DNA of 64,000 bases from Oscillatoriaceae cyanobacterium M7585_C2015_266 (GCA_015295835.1 DVEG01000018.1:37699-101698), one strand, 5' to 3'; positions 45,515-55,355 are shown, numbered from the stretch's first letter. The notes: a model not told the origin generated them from the sequence alone. Made by a program: numbers and translations.

Positions 45515-47038
45515 GCAATTCAGACAGCGAATCGCTACTAATAACCCTCTAGCTTTGTTGAGGGTTTCTTCGTATTCTTTTTCCGGATCGGAATCGGCAA
45601 CTATACCGGCACCTGCTTGCACTGACACGACGTGCCTGCCGTCATCTAGGGGGCGAACCACCATCGTGCGAATGGCGATCGCTGTATTCAATTGCCCCTC
45701 GAAATCATAGTATCCGTAAGCACCGGAATATGGCCCTCTTCTACACCCTTCTAGTTCATGGATGATTTCCATTGCCCGAATTTTAGGAGCACCGCTGACT
45801 GTGCCTGCCGGAAAGCAGGCTTTTAGCAAATCCCAAGCGGTTTTGTCCTCAGCGAGCCAGCCTCGCACATTGCTGACAATATGCATGACATGGGAATACC
45901 GCTCTATTACCATTAATTCGTCTACTTTTACTGTGCCGTTGATGCAGACACGCCCCAAGTCATTGCGCCCTAGATCTACTAGCATGACGTGTTCGGCAAT
46001 TTCTTTGGGGTCTTGCAATAATTCTTTAGCTAGTTGTTCATCTTCCTGGGGGGTCTTGCCCCGGGGGCGCGTACCGGCGATCGGTCGCACGGTGGCGATT
46101 GTTTTTCCTTCTGGAGTTTTTTCGCTTTTAACCATCACTTCCGGACTCGATCCGATTATTTGCCAGTTGCCAAAATTGAAGTACGCCATGTAGGGGGAAG
46201 GATTAATCAGGCGCAGGGAACGATACAGGGCAAAAGGCTCGCCAACATACTCGGCGGTGAGTTTTTGGGAAAGAACTACTTGAAAAATATCGCCGGCTTT
46301 AATATATTCTTTTGCTTTCAGCACGTTTTCGCAGAAGCGTTGTTTTGAGATGTTGCTGGTATAAGTAAGTTTTTCAGTTTTGGTATTTTCTGGAGGCTGC
46401 CACTCTAAAAGGGTGTTGTGGCTGGAAAGGGGTTGTTTGAGTTTATTGACTAAGGTAGAGACTTGAGAGCGTGCTTGCTGGTAGGCGTCAGCTATATCTA
46501 TTTGGGAGCGCAAGTCGGCATAAGCGATCGCCCATATTTTTCTTTTCACTTGATCGAAAATCAGCAGGTTATCTACCTGCATCCACAATCCATCTGGTAG
46601 TTCTGTTTCTGTTGCCTCGTATACTGGTACTTTTGGTTCAATCCAATGAATTAGTTCGTATCCCCAAAATCCAAACAATCCCCCCACTCCTGGTGGCAAT
46701 TCTGGCAAATGCACTGGGTGAATTGATTTCAAACATGCGGCTAAAATCTGGAAGGGATCACCTTTAAATATTTCTTTTTCACGGTTCCGGTGCTTTTGAA
46801 TAGTGCGCTCGCCTCTTGTTTCCAGCACCCACAGTGGCTCACAGCCCAATAAACTATAACGCCCTATTTTTTCCCCTCCTTCTACCGATTCTAATAAAAA
46901 ACTGTATGGTTTTCCTGCACAAACTTTGTACCATGCAGAAACTGGCGTATCCATATCCGCCGCCCATTCTTGATATACTGGCACGAAATTGCCTTCTTTT
47001 GCCAGCCGTGAAAACTCATCAAAATCTGGAAAAATCAT
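45509..47038 (-). CDS. trpE: Anthranilate synthase component I
   Basis: The 509-residue chorismate-utilising enzyme has the ordered motifs GRYSLLGCEPLWVLE, IKAGDIFQVVLSQ, NPSPYMAYF, RPIAGTRPRGKT, DLGRNDLGRVC, FPAGTVSGAPKIRAMEII and GPYSGAYGYYDF. It makes anthranilate from chorismate with TrpG in tryptophan synthesis. No trpG is adjacent, as in many cyanobacteria where trp genes are scattered. A pabB role is less likely given length and motif pattern. Confidence 0.92.
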   Translation of the reverse strand: MIFPDFDEFSRLAKEGNFVPVYQEWAADMDTPVSAWYKVCAGKPYSFLLESVEGGEKIGRYSLLGCEPLWVLETRGERTIQKHRNREKEIFKGDPFQILAACLKSIHPVHLPELPPGVGGLFGFWGYELIHWIEPKVPVYEATETELPDGLWMQVDNLLIFDQVKRKIWAIAYADLRSQIDIADAYQQARSQVSTLVNKLKQPLSSHNTLLEWQPPENTKTEKLTYTSNISKQRFCENVLKAKEYIKAGDIFQVVLSQKLTAEYVGEPFALYRSLRLINPSPYMAYFNFGNWQIIGSSPEVMVKSEKTPEGKTIATVRPIAGTRPRGKTPQEDEQLAKELLQDPKEIAEHVMLVDLGRNDLGRVCINGTVKVDELMVIERYSHVMHIVSNVRGWLAEDKTAWDLLKACFPAGTVSGAPKIRAMEIIHELEGCRRGPYSGAYGYYDFEGQLNTAIAIRTMVVRPLDDGRHVVSVQAGAGIVADSDPEKEYEETLNKARGLLVAIRCLNCS

Positions 47039-47237
47039 ACTAATTATAACTTTTTTCTTTTTGATATAATATATTCATTTTTTTATTTTTAAAAATCTTT
47101 TAATAAATTATTTATTTATTATTTTTTAATTTCTTTGTCTAGGCTTTAGAGGAAGGCAGAAGTAGGAAAGCCAGATTATTACTTTCCTACTTGGTACCTT
47201 CTGCCAAAGCGATTGTTAAACTTCCCTAAAAGCGAGT

Positions 47238-47666
47238 TTAGACATCATAAGGATTCTGACCGCTGAACTTAAGCTTAGCGGGTTCAGGATTGCTGCCGAT
47301 ATTGCGATCCTTCTTGCCCACATAAGGACGACCTTGATTCGCTTTTTCGGGGAATACACCATCTTTGGGATGGAGATATTCGATTTCACCGTTGGGATAT
47401 ATGCGGTAAATTTTGTAATCCTCGATTTTGGGCTTAAATTTTGTCCGCAATTGAGCACCCAGGGCAAGACAGTGTTCTTTGCGGGGGAGATAAACCAGGT
47501 TTTCACCGTTACGCATGATAGCTGCTCCGCCGGTGGGCATTTCAAACACCTGCTCCTTGGTGCTAGTCCAAGTGATTGCGTATTTTTCCTCCACTTCCGC
47601 CTTTGTCAACAAGCCGCCGGTGCAGCCGCCAAAGATCGGGGGTTGTCCAGTTAAAGTTTCTGCCAT
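47238..47666 (-). CDS. psaD: Photosystem I subunit II
   Basis: The 142-residue PsaD matches the cyanobacterial protein throughout: [59 protein letters not shown] and [20 protein letters not shown]. It sits on the stromal (cytoplasmic) face of photosystem I and docks ferredoxin together with PsaC and PsaE. It is monocistronic, with its own 130-base upstream region after the kinase gene. Confidence 0.98.
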   Translation of the reverse strand: MAETLTGQPPIFGGCTGGLLTKAEVEEKYAITWTSTKEQVFEMPTGGAAIMRNGENLVYLPRKEHCLALGAQLRTKFKPKIEDYKIYRIYPNGEIEYLHPKDGVFPEKANQGRPYVGKKDRNIGSNPEPAKLKFSGQNPYDV

Positions 47667-47713
47667 GAATAAGTCTCTAAAGTTGTTTACAGGAATTTTT
47701 AGGGAATCGTAGC

Positions 47714-47763
47714 ATTGTAACTGCCACCTACTATAGTTTTGTTCAAGAACTGTAACAGTTCTT
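47714..47763 (-). promoter_or_regulatory. psaD upstream region: palindrome and possible -10
   Basis: AAGAACTG-TAA-CAGTTCTT (47745-47763) is a perfect 8-bp-arm palindrome 79-97 bases upstream of the psaD ATG and 34-52 bases after the kinase stop. On the minus strand GTTACAAT, which contains a -10-like TACAAT, follows at about 47714-47721. GTTACA-type words are reminiscent of the HLR1 motif bound by RpaB at photosystem I promoters, but only partial matches are seen. No T tract follows the palindrome, which argues against a simple terminator. Confidence 0.4.
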
Positions 47764-47796
47764 AGCGTTTTCTAAGTGGCCATTACAAAGGGGCAA

Positions 47797-49821
47797 TTAG
47801 TTGAGGGTTGGCGGGAGGCTGTCAGAATTTAGACTGCGAAGAGAGCGGTACTGGCGAGAGGAAACTTCTGAGCTGGTTTCTTGGGATAAGCGGGCGATAG
47901 GCAGGGTAAAGTGAAACTGACTGCCTTGGTCTTTTCCGCCAGAAGTGGCCCAAATTTGACCGCCCCAACTATTGACTATTTGTCGGCAGATTGCCAGCCC
48001 TAAGCCGGTGCCGCCCTGGGTGCGTCGCAAAGCCCCTTCTTCTTGATAAAAGCGATCGAAAATCGCTTCTAGGCGATTGGGTTCGATACCACGCCCGGTG
48101 TCGGCGACTAGAACTTCTATTTCGTCGGGGCTGCTGCGCCGTGCTTGAATTGTCACTAAGCCAGACTGGGTAAATTTACATGCGTTATCAATGAGTTTGG
48201 TGAGTACTTCTACGAGCCATTCACCATCAGCATAGACGAGGGGCAAGTCAGGGGGTAGGTGGGTGGTGATTTGCAGCATGCGCTCATCAGTTACTCGTCT
48301 AGCGCGAACGCTACTAAGGGCAAGTTCGACACATTCTTGTAGACGTAGAGGTTCTGCGTGCCATTCTACCCGTCCACTTTCGAGGCGAGACAAGGTGAGA
48401 AAGTCTTGTACGAGTTTGCGCAGTCTCTCAGCGTCGGCAAGGGCTGAGTTGAGCATTGCCTGACGCAATTCTGGGGACATGTCGGGTTCACTTGCTAGGC
48501 TTTCTAGGCACACTTGGATGGTTGATAGGGGTGTGCGCAGTTCGTGCCCGGTTATGGCAATTAGGTTGCTGCGAGTGCGTTCTAGGGCTTCGAGTTGTTC
48601 GTTGAGTTCTTCGAGGTTGGCATAGGCTTCGGCTTGGATAAGGGCAACGCCTACTTGAGTAGCGATCGCCTCTACCAGTGTCAGTTCTTCTTCTCCCCAC
48701 TGATGCGCACACCCTCCACAGTGGTGCAGCTCTACTATCCCGACTACTTGGTTTTGATAAAGTACTGGCACCATCAACCAAGAGACTATTTCCCACTGCT
48801 GCACTAACGCCTGCATTCGCTCGTCTGCCAGACAAGGATCTGTGCGGGCATCTTCTATATAAACTCGGTGTTTGCTGCGCGCTACTTCCTGAAACAAGGG
48901 ATTTGATTTAAGTGGCCAGGTTTGACCGACGAGGGAACTGACAGAGGGACTTAAATATTCCTGGGTAATCTTGACGGTTTCGTCGCTTGCTTTGCAGCGA
49001 TAAATTAAACACCGGCAGGCATCTATTGCAGTTCCAAGTTCTTGAACGGCTATTTTAAAAATTTCATTAGGATTGAGGGATTGACGAATCGCATAGGCGA
49101 TCGAGTTGACTAAACGCTCTTTACGTTCTTGGGCGGCAAGGGAGGCGTAGGTTTTGAGTAATTTATGTTGCCCGGCTTGTAGGTAGGTGACGAGGCGCTG
49201 GGCAAATGGCCCCGGATCGATTTTGTACTGATTGTTAGGTATGTCTGTTTTCAAGAGCGCTCGCGCCTGGGCTATTTTTGGTGCCAATTCCGGGCGATAC
49301 TTTAAAATCCGATCAAGCAGTAATTCTGCGGCTTTACAGCTTACTTCTCTCTCGAAGCTCCAAATGCCTTCAAAACGACGGGCTTGATCCATTTCTGTCG
49401 GTAATATCAGCCGTTTTTTGCTGCCTTTACCTGTGATGGGAGTGTATTTTTCTTGACAAATTAAACAGGTGGCGTAAGTTTTCGCGATCGCTACCAAATG
49501 CCATTCTTCGCTCAATCGATCTTTTGGATCAAAAGCTATTGTTTCACAGCCATCAGAGGCATTGACGAAATCTGTCTCGGGTGCGGCGAGAACGTAAACC
49601 TGATTTGTGCGTTGGGCAATTCGTCTATATCGGTGAGCCTCTTGACGGTAGAAGCGCTCGCGCTGAAAACTTGCAATCACTAAGGGCTGCTCAGAACCTG
49701 CCAACACTTGATCTTCCATCGCGTGCGAAAGTGCCGTTAGGGAAGATTTAAAATAAATCTGTGGCCGCAATTGGGGCAGGGCTTGCAGTAAGTCTTCGAG
49801 CACTGAATTTTGGAGGCTCAT
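47797..49821 (-). CDS. DICT-GAF sensor histidine kinase
   Basis: The 674-residue soluble kinase has an N-terminal DICT sensory domain (residues about 25-165, with SLTALSHAMEDQVL and VIASFQRERFYRQEAHRYRRIA), a GAF domain (about 245-400, ending in WLMVPVLYQNQVVGIVELHHC), HisKA with the phospho-His in AITGHELRTPLS, and HATPase with LIDNACKFT, DTGRGI and GGTGLGLAI. Its GAF lacks the Cys-His motif of bilin-binding GAFs, so it is not a photoreceptor by this criterion. No response regulator is adjacent. It lies directly upstream of psaD on the same strand, but this does not prove a regulatory link. Confidence 0.92.
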   Translation of the reverse strand: MSLQNSVLEDLLQALPQLRPQIYFKSSLTALSHAMEDQVLAGSEQPLVIASFQRERFYRQEAHRYRRIAQRTNQVYVLAAPETDFVNASDGCETIAFDPKDRLSEEWHLVAIAKTYATCLICQEKYTPITGKGSKKRLILPTEMDQARRFEGIWSFEREVSCKAAELLLDRILKYRPELAPKIAQARALLKTDIPNNQYKIDPGPFAQRLVTYLQAGQHKLLKTYASLAAQERKERLVNSIAYAIRQSLNPNEIFKIAVQELGTAIDACRCLIYRCKASDETVKITQEYLSPSVSSLVGQTWPLKSNPLFQEVARSKHRVYIEDARTDPCLADERMQALVQQWEIVSWLMVPVLYQNQVVGIVELHHCGGCAHQWGEEELTLVEAIATQVGVALIQAEAYANLEELNEQLEALERTRSNLIAITGHELRTPLSTIQVCLESLASEPDMSPELRQAMLNSALADAERLRKLVQDFLTLSRLESGRVEWHAEPLRLQECVELALSSVRARRVTDERMLQITTHLPPDLPLVYADGEWLVEVLTKLIDNACKFTQSGLVTIQARRSSPDEIEVLVADTGRGIEPNRLEAIFDRFYQEEGALRRTQGGTGLGLAICRQIVNSWGGQIWATSGGKDQGSQFHFTLPIARLSQETSSEVSSRQYRSLRSLNSDSLPPTLN

Positions 49822-50477
49822 TTACTCCTCTCTGTCAATCCTATCTGGGCAAAATCCATCGCGCGCAAACTACGTAAGGGGCTGGCGCTACAGGATAAAG
49901 CCCTTTTTCATATTTTTGGGCACTTTTATAGCTAAATATACATTTTCAGCGATAATCGCAAAATTTTTGCAAGTCTGTTTCTCTTGCCAGCCCTTGCTCG
50001 TCTTTTCTCTCCTTGAGTATATTTACTTATATTCCCTAGCTGGGGGCGACGGCGATGAAAACATAATCGAACTATAAAAAAATTGCCGGGATTGCTTATT
50101 TATAAGCAGGGGCCGTAAATGGTAATAAATAAAACAAAAGCTAGAAGACAAATGCAAAGTAAAGTCATATTAATAAGCTCCCTCATTTTTATTGTGAATT
50201 TTATCTAAATTGGAAAAATTAATTATAAATTACATTAATTATATTTATAATAAAAGCATCTAATTTTTTATTTAGTAGATTTTGTTTAGAGTTGACAAAA
50301 AGCGAATTTTATGTAATGATAGAAAAAATAGGAAGCAAAAAATAAGCGAAAACAGAAAATTGTCAGATTTTTATGAAGAAAAGTAATAAAAAGGGAAGAG
50401 AAGCGAGATAATCTGGATATAGGTACTCCACAGAGACTATCAGCCGCTCTAATTGTAGCCTTATTTCAGTTCGATCC
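49822..50477. other. Divergent intergenic region upstream of nitrilase gene
   Basis: About 655 bases, AT-rich in its second half. The only coding candidate is the 22-residue ORF at 50100-50168. No tRNA, riboswitch-like or CRISPR structure is seen. Promoters for the kinase (minus) and the nitrilase gene (plus) are expected here. Confidence 0.5.
50100..50168 (-). CDS. Candidate 22-residue single-helix membrane peptide
   Basis: On the minus strand the ATG at 50168 opens MTLLCICLLAFVLFITIYG and ends at a TAA after 22 residues. GAGGGAG stands about eight bases upstream, a good ribosome-binding site; an in-frame ATG at 50186 overlaps that site. The peptide is almost wholly one membrane helix with three cysteines. 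A GCTTATTTATAAGC dyad covers the stop codon. I do not recognise it among the known small photosynthetic subunits, and a chance ORF of this size remains possible. Confidence 0.35.
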   Translation of the reverse strand: MTLLCICLLAFVLFITIYGPCL

Positions 50478-51290
50478 ATGAAATCTTATCTCGCTGCCGC
50501 GATTCAAATGACAAGCACGCCTGACTTGCAAAAAAATCTGGCTCAGGCGGAAGAACTAATTGACTTAGCTGTGCGTCAGGGAGCCGAATTAGTAGGCTTG
50601 CCGGAAAATTTCTCTTTTATGGGAGAAGAAAAAGACAAGCTGGCTCAAGCTGAGGTAATCGCTTTAGAAAGCGAAAAATTTCTCAAAACAATGGCTCAAC
50701 GTTTCCAAGTGACGCTACTGGGAGGCGGCTTTCCAGTGCCGGTAGACAGTAATAAAGTCTACAATACTGCGGTGTTGATAGATCCCAGCGGTGAAGAGCT
50801 ACTTCGCTATCAAAAAGTTCACCTATTTGATGTGAATTTGCCCGACGGCAACACTTATCAGGAATCTAGTACCGTTATGGCGGGCAAACAATTACCGCAG
50901 GTTTATAAATCTCCAACTTTGGGCAATATTGGGCTTTCAGTGTGCTACGATGTGCGTTTTCCAGAACTATACCGTCATCTTTCTTATAATGGCGCGGAGA
51001 TATTGTTTGTACCGGCAGCGTTTACTGCTTACACTGGCAAAGATCATTGGCAAGTGCTGCTACAAGCAAGGGCGATCGAAAATACCTGTTATGTGATTGC
51101 ACCAGCGCAAACGGGTCGTCACTACGCTATGCGCCAGACACACGGGCACGCAATGATTGTTGATCCCTGGGGGGCAATTCTAGCAGATGCCGGAGAAGTA
51201 CCGGGAGTAGCGATCGCAGAAATTAATCCTGAGCGCCTTGAACAAGTGCGGCGCCAGATGCCCAGCTTACAACATCGTGTTTTTATATAG
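50478..51290 (+). CDS. Nitrilase-superfamily carbon-nitrogen hydrolase (Nit2-like)
   Basis: The 270-residue protein has the Glu-Lys-Cys triad: LVGLPENFSF (Glu), YQKVHLFDVNLPDG (Lys) and IGLSVCYDVRFPELYRHLS (Cys). The sequence type fits Nit1/Nit2 omega-amidases or deaminated glutathione amidases, which repair or salvage metabolites in the cytoplasm. The ATG at 50478 is unambiguous. It precedes the antiporter gene by 96 bases. Confidence 0.92.
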   Translation: MKSYLAAAIQMTSTPDLQKNLAQAEELIDLAVRQGAELVGLPENFSFMGEEKDKLAQAEVIALESEKFLKTMAQRFQVTLLGGGFPVPVDSNKVYNTAVLIDPSGEELLRYQKVHLFDVNLPDGNTYQESSTVMAGKQLPQVYKSPTLGNIGLSVCYDVRFPELYRHLSYNGAEILFVPAAFTAYTGKDHWQVLLQARAIENTCYVIAPAQTGRHYAMRQTHGHAMIVDPWGAILADAGEVPGVAIAEINPERLEQVRRQMPSLQHRVFI

Positions 51291-51386
51291 CTTAGACTAA
51301 AAATTTCAATCATTCAGAAAATAGCTTGACAGCTTATCCTACCCCATTTGCCTGATAAATTAAACAGGATGGGTTCAGGAGAATGA

Positions 51387-52772
51387 ATGGTTGATGCAAT
51401 TTCCTGGGTGAGTGCCTTCACTCCCACAATACTAGCAACTGAAACAGTAGCAGCCGACAGCGCTCTTGTTCTGGGCGGAGTACTGCTAAGTTTAGTCGTG
51501 ATTTACCTAGCCAGCAAGATTGGCGGCGAATTATCTAACTCCGTGGGTTTGCCGCCAGTACTTGGTGAACTGGTGGGCGGTGTAGTAGTGGGGGTTTCTG
51601 CTCTACACCTGCTGGTTTTTCCAGAAGCAGGAGTCACCAGTTCAGATTCTGTGATTATCGCTTTTCTAAAAGCAACTGCCGGTTTGACTTCTGAGGGAGC
51701 AGAAGCAACTTTTAACGCTCAGAGTGAAGTAATTTCGGTTTTGTCGGAACTGGGTGTGGTTATCCTGCTGTTTGAGATTGGTTTGGAATCGAATCTCAAA
51801 CAACTGATGGCAGTCGGCTTGCAAGCAACGTTAGTTGCGGTGGTGGGAGTGGTGACGCCTTTTGCCCTGGGCACGGTGGGGCTGATGACTATCTTCCACG
51901 CCCCGGCAATTCCGGCTATTTTTGCAGGAGCCGCTCTGACGGCAACCAGTATCGGAATTACTTCTAAGGTACTCTCGGAAATTCAGCGCCTTAATTCTAA
52001 AGAAGGTCAGATTATTATTGGCGCTGCGGTAATCGATGATATCCTCGGTATCATCGTTTTGGCGGTGGTGGCGAGTTTGGCGAAAACTGGTGAGATTGAC
52101 GTGACTAATGTTATCTATTTGATCGTCAGCTCTACGGTTTTCCTCGTCGGCGCTATTTTGTTAGGGAATTTCTTTAATAAGACTTTTGTCGCGCTCGCCG
52201 ATACGCTGAAAACCAGGGGTGGAATAATCATACCGGCTTTGATCTTTGCCTTTATTCTCGCCTACATTGGCTCGGCTATTCACCTGGAAGCAATTCTCGG
52301 TTCTTTTGCCGCTGGTTTAGTTTTCGATGAAACGGATAAGCGCAAGGAATTGGAAAATCAGGTAAGACCGATCGCTGATATGTTGGTGCCGATTTTCTTT
52401 GTTGTCGTCGGTGCCAGAACAGATTTGGGAGTTCTCAACCCTGCTATTCCCAGTAATCGCGAGGGGTTGATAGTCGCTACTTTCTTAATTACTGTGGCGA
52501 TTATCGGCAAAATTGTCAGCGGCTGGGCAGTATTCGGTATCCCCAATATTAACCGCTTAGCAATTGGTATAGGCATGATTCCCCGTGGCGAGGTGGGGCT
52601 GGTGTTTGCCGGCATCGGTACTGCTTCTGGGGTTCTCTCCGATTCTTTGAATGCGGCGATTATTATGATGGTCATCTTGACTACGTTTTTAGCGCCGCCT
52701 TTGTTACGCGTGGTGTTTGGAGAGTCTGAACCTACGTCAGAAGCGCTCGCTTCTCCAGAAAATGTCGAGTGA
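51387..52772 (+). CDS. nhaS3: CPA2-family Na+(K+)/H+ antiporter, NhaS3 type
   Basis: The 461-residue protein has about 12-13 membrane helices. Characteristic segments are LPPVLGELVGGVVVG, ELGVVILLFEIGLE, ALTATSIGITSKVL and the ion-binding pair D217-D218 in GAAVIDDILGIIVLAVVASL. It closely resembles the essential thylakoid NhaS3 antiporter of Synechocystis in length and motifs. It exchanges Na+ for H+ across the thylakoid or plasma membrane. The ATG at 51387 has GGAG just upstream. An imperfect hairpin follows the stop (52794-52852). Confidence 0.85.
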   Translation: MVDAISWVSAFTPTILATETVAADSALVLGGVLLSLVVIYLASKIGGELSNSVGLPPVLGELVGGVVVGVSALHLLVFPEAGVTSSDSVIIAFLKATAGLTSEGAEATFNAQSEVISVLSELGVVILLFEIGLESNLKQLMAVGLQATLVAVVGVVTPFALGTVGLMTIFHAPAIPAIFAGAALTATSIGITSKVLSEIQRLNSKEGQIIIGAAVIDDILGIIVLAVVASLAKTGEIDVTNVIYLIVSSTVFLVGAILLGNFFNKTFVALADTLKTRGGIIIPALIFAFILAYIGSAIHLEAILGSFAAGLVFDETDKRKELENQVRPIADMLVPIFFVVVGARTDLGVLNPAIPSNREGLIVATFLITVAIIGKIVSGWAVFGIPNINRLAIGIGMIPRGEVGLVFAGIGTASGVLSDSLNAAIIMMVILTTFLAPPLLRVVFGESEPTSEALASPENVE

Positions 52773-52793
52773 TCGCTTCCTAGTGAGAAAAGC

Positions 52794-52852
52794 TAAGTGA
52801 GAAGTTTTGAGTTGTGCTTAAACTCTGGCAACACTTCTCACTTTGCTTAGCA
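52794..52852. terminator. Hairpin between antiporter and BON gene (convergent)
   Basis: GCTAAGTGAGAAGT (52794-52807) pairs with ACTTCTCACTT(t)GCTTAGC (52834-52852), leaving a few bulged bases and a loop of about 26 bases. It stands between two convergent genes and is a plausible terminator for either. Confidence 0.5.
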
Positions 52853-52887
52853 CTCAGCACTAAAATTTTTAATTTGGGAAAAATATT

Positions 52888-53253
52888 CTAGCCTACCTTA
52901 ACTTGATCGGTTGTGACTGCGGTAGCTCCATAAGTTCTTTGAGCGATCGCCACCAACTTATCAAGCAGTTGTTGATTTGGTACTTCTCCTTTCAAAACAA
53001 CGGTGCTGCCAGTCTGAGCTACCCAGACGCGATCAAGATTAGCAACTTCCGGATCTTGATCAAAAGCTAGGGCTACTCGCTTGGCAAGCCCGCTTTCATC
53101 GTATTCTCCATTTAAGCCTAGCCTTTCTGGCGGAATATCCGGTGCCAGGGGTGCTGTCGGCAAAGTATAGTTTTGTCCAGTATTAGCAGCCTCAATGGTA
53201 ACGGGTTCTTGCTCCGGTTTTTCCAGACCAAATAATCTTTGCAACCAACCCAT
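52888..53253 (-). CDS. BON-domain protein
   Basis: The 121-residue protein has a polar N-terminal half (MGWLQRLFGLEKPE, then a linker) and a C-terminal BON domain, LAKRVALAFDQDPEVANLD, TVVLKGEVPNQQLLDKLVAIAQ and AVTTDQVKVG. BON domains bind phospholipid or assist envelope and channel proteins. There is no export signal, so it is probably cytoplasmic. The function is unknown. Confidence 0.85.
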   Translation of the reverse strand: MGWLQRLFGLEKPEQEPVTIEAANTGQNYTLPTAPLAPDIPPERLGLNGEYDESGLAKRVALAFDQDPEVANLDRVWVAQTGSTVVLKGEVPNQQLLDKLVAIAQRTYGATAVTTDQVKVG

Positions 53254-53433
53254 TAGTGTTTCTCCATTTTAGTTTAACTTTCGATTCACCAGTGATTTAA
53301 TTTAATCTCTGGCTAACCTAGGTAATAATATTGTTAAAAATATTCTAGAGTGTCGATACTATAGATAAAATTAATTTTTGGATAGATATCTGATTTTTTG
53401 CGCTCGCAGTAGCGATCAAATTTGGTTTAAACT

Positions 53434-53955
53434 ATGAAACACACTCTTTCCGTTTTAGTTGAAGACGAAGCAGGGGTCTTAACTCGGATTGCCGGTTTAT
53501 TTGCCCGTCGGGGCTTTAACATTGAAAGCCTAGCTGTAGGTCCTGCTGAACAAGTAGGTATATCTCGCATCACGATGGTAGTGCCTGGTGATGATCGAGT
53601 GATCGAGCAACTCACCAAGCAGCTCTACAAGCTGATTAATGTTCTCAAAGTACAAGACATAACAGAAATTCCCTGCGTCGAGCGGGAATTGATGCTAATT
53701 AAAGTAAATGCCACCAGCAGTACTCGTTCAGAAATTATCGAACTGGTTCAGATTTTCCGTGCTCGTGTGGTAGACGTGTCGGAAGATTCTTTGATAATCG
53801 AAGTAGTAGGCGATCCGGGTAAGATGGTGGCGATCGTCCAGGTATTGAATAAATTTGGTATTCGCGAAATTGCCCGCACTGGCAAAATTGCTCTCACTCG
53901 TGAGTCGGGGGTGAATACGGAGTTTCTCAAGTCTTTGGAATCGAAGATTTATTAA
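53434..53955 (+). CDS. ilvH: Acetolactate synthase small (regulatory) subunit
   Basis: The 173-residue protein starts with an ACT domain ([34 protein letters not shown]), followed by the [25 protein letters not shown] stretch and the C-terminal regulatory domain [36 protein letters not shown]. It mediates valine feedback on IlvB in branched-chain amino-acid synthesis. No ilvB is adjacent, as is usual in cyanobacteria. The length is normal. Confidence 0.96.
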   Translation: MKHTLSVLVEDEAGVLTRIAGLFARRGFNIESLAVGPAEQVGISRITMVVPGDDRVIEQLTKQLYKLINVLKVQDITEIPCVERELMLIKVNATSSTRSEIIELVQIFRARVVDVSEDSLIIEVVGDPGKMVAIVQVLNKFGIREIARTGKIALTRESGVNTEFLKSLESKIY

Positions 53956-54117
53956 CGCAAAAGAGAAAAACAGGTGGCACTGCCGCTTTTGTATTTCTCT
54001 CCTAAAGATAAACGGCAGTGTCTCACTTTATTAAAATTTAAAAAATTAAAATTTAAAAACATAAAAAAATAAAATTGCACTTTAGTGATAAAACCTGGAG
54101 AATAAAAAAAATTTAAA

Positions 54118-54144
54118 AAACCCGGTTTTGAAAAAGCCGGGTTT
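54118..54144. terminator. AAACCCGG-family hairpin between ilvH and oxidoreductase gene
   Basis: AAACCCGG (54118-54125) pairs with CCGGGTTT (54137-54144), extended inward by TTTT/AAAA with one bulged G. It lies just past the stop of the minus-strand oxidoreductase gene. A second, weaker hairpin closer to ilvH pairs CACTGCCG with CGGCAGTG (about 53976-54018). Confidence 0.65.
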
Positions 54145-54159
54145 CTTAGTAGAGTATCT

Positions 54160-55161
54160 CTATTCCACAATCAGGGCAATTTTACCCGTCATCGAACCAG
54201 TTTCCAGTAATTCATGAGCAGCAGCAGCTTCTGCGAGGGGAAAAGTTTTAGTTAACTCTATCTTCAGTTTACCCTCATCGATCAAACGGGCACATTGTTG
54301 TAGTATTTTTGCTTGTTGTTTTTGCTCTTCTACCAAATTTAGTAGCATTGGCGTCAGCATCAATTCCAAACTAATACGGAGGTTACGGGTTCTAGCTGTT
54401 TTTAAATTGCCTTTATCGGGTTCCGGCTCTAAAATTGTTACCAAGTCACCGTACACACGCACTGCTGAAACGGTTTTATAAAAAGTTTCTCCACCCACGG
54501 TATCAAAACCGATATCAACCCCTTCGCCATTCGACCAATCTAACACGGCTTGCACAAAATCGGTTTGCTTATACAAAATTGCCAAATCCGCACCCAGTTT
54601 GCGAACAAATTCTGCCTTTTCCTGAGAACCCACGGTAGTGCAAACCTCAGCTCCTTGTAGTTTTGCCAATTGAATGGCAACGTGCCCTACACCGCCTGCT
54701 CCAGCGTGAATCAGCACTTTTTGACCCGCTTGCAAACGAGCGCGATCGTAAAGCGATTCCCATGCGGTAATCAAAACTAGGGGAGCGGCTGCAGCTTCAG
54801 CAAAGCTGAGTGAGGCAGGCTTTTTGGCGACAAAACGTTCGTCTACGACTGCATACTCAGCATAATTACCTACTGGCCCTCCTATTCCGCCATTGCAAAA
54901 ATATACCTCGTCACCTGGTTTAAACTTCTCGACGCCTGTGCCGACGGCTTCGACAATACCGGCACCATCACACCCCAACACCGTTGGGGTTTTATCGGGG
55001 TAGAAGCTCCCCCGTTTACGGATTTTTGTGTCGATGGGGTTGACACCTGCGGCTTTTAGTCGTACGAGGATTTCTGTTTCTTTTTGAATGATGGGGGCGG
55101 GTATTTCCTGTAACTGCAAAACTTCAGAGCCGCCGACTGCTGTCATAATCACTGCTTTCAT
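54160..55161 (-). CDS. Zinc-type alcohol dehydrogenase / quinone oxidoreductase (MDR)
   Basis: The 333-residue medium-chain reductase has GVNPIDTKIRKRG, LGCDGAGIVEAVGTGV, GDEVYFCNGG, LIHAGAGGVGHVAIQLAKL (the NADPH-binding fold) and IGFDTVGGETF. The zinc-binding Cys set of true alcohol dehydrogenases is missing, so a zinc-independent quinone-oxidoreductase (QOR) role is more likely. The substrate is unknown. It stands alone between ilvH and the GAF gene. Confidence 0.88.
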   Translation of the reverse strand: MKAVIMTAVGGSEVLQLQEIPAPIIQKETEILVRLKAAGVNPIDTKIRKRGSFYPDKTPTVLGCDGAGIVEAVGTGVEKFKPGDEVYFCNGGIGGPVGNYAEYAVVDERFVAKKPASLSFAEAAAAPLVLITAWESLYDRARLQAGQKVLIHAGAGGVGHVAIQLAKLQGAEVCTTVGSQEKAEFVRKLGADLAILYKQTDFVQAVLDWSNGEGVDIGFDTVGGETFYKTVSAVRVYGDLVTILEPEPDKGNLKTARTRNLRISLELMLTPMLLNLVEEQKQQAKILQQCARLIDEGKLKIELTKTFPLAEAAAAHELLETGSMTGKIALIVE

Positions 55162-55355
55162 ATTTATTTTTTCCCTTGGAGTATTGTTTGTACACTTGCT
55201 TATCGTACATTAGGAATAGGGTTATACTCGGTGCACTCGCGATCGCGTCTATTTATTGACCCCATGCAAAGGCTTTTCTACCCCCTGTTCTCTGCGTGCC
55301 TCTCTGAGGAAAATCCTCTCTAACAGACACTCTGAAGTTTATCAAATTAGATCCT

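Noticed and set aside
47797..49821. Photoreceptor role for the GAF domain of the DICT kinase
   Set aside because: Its GAF domain has no Cys-His at the bilin site, unlike the single-GAF protein at 55356.
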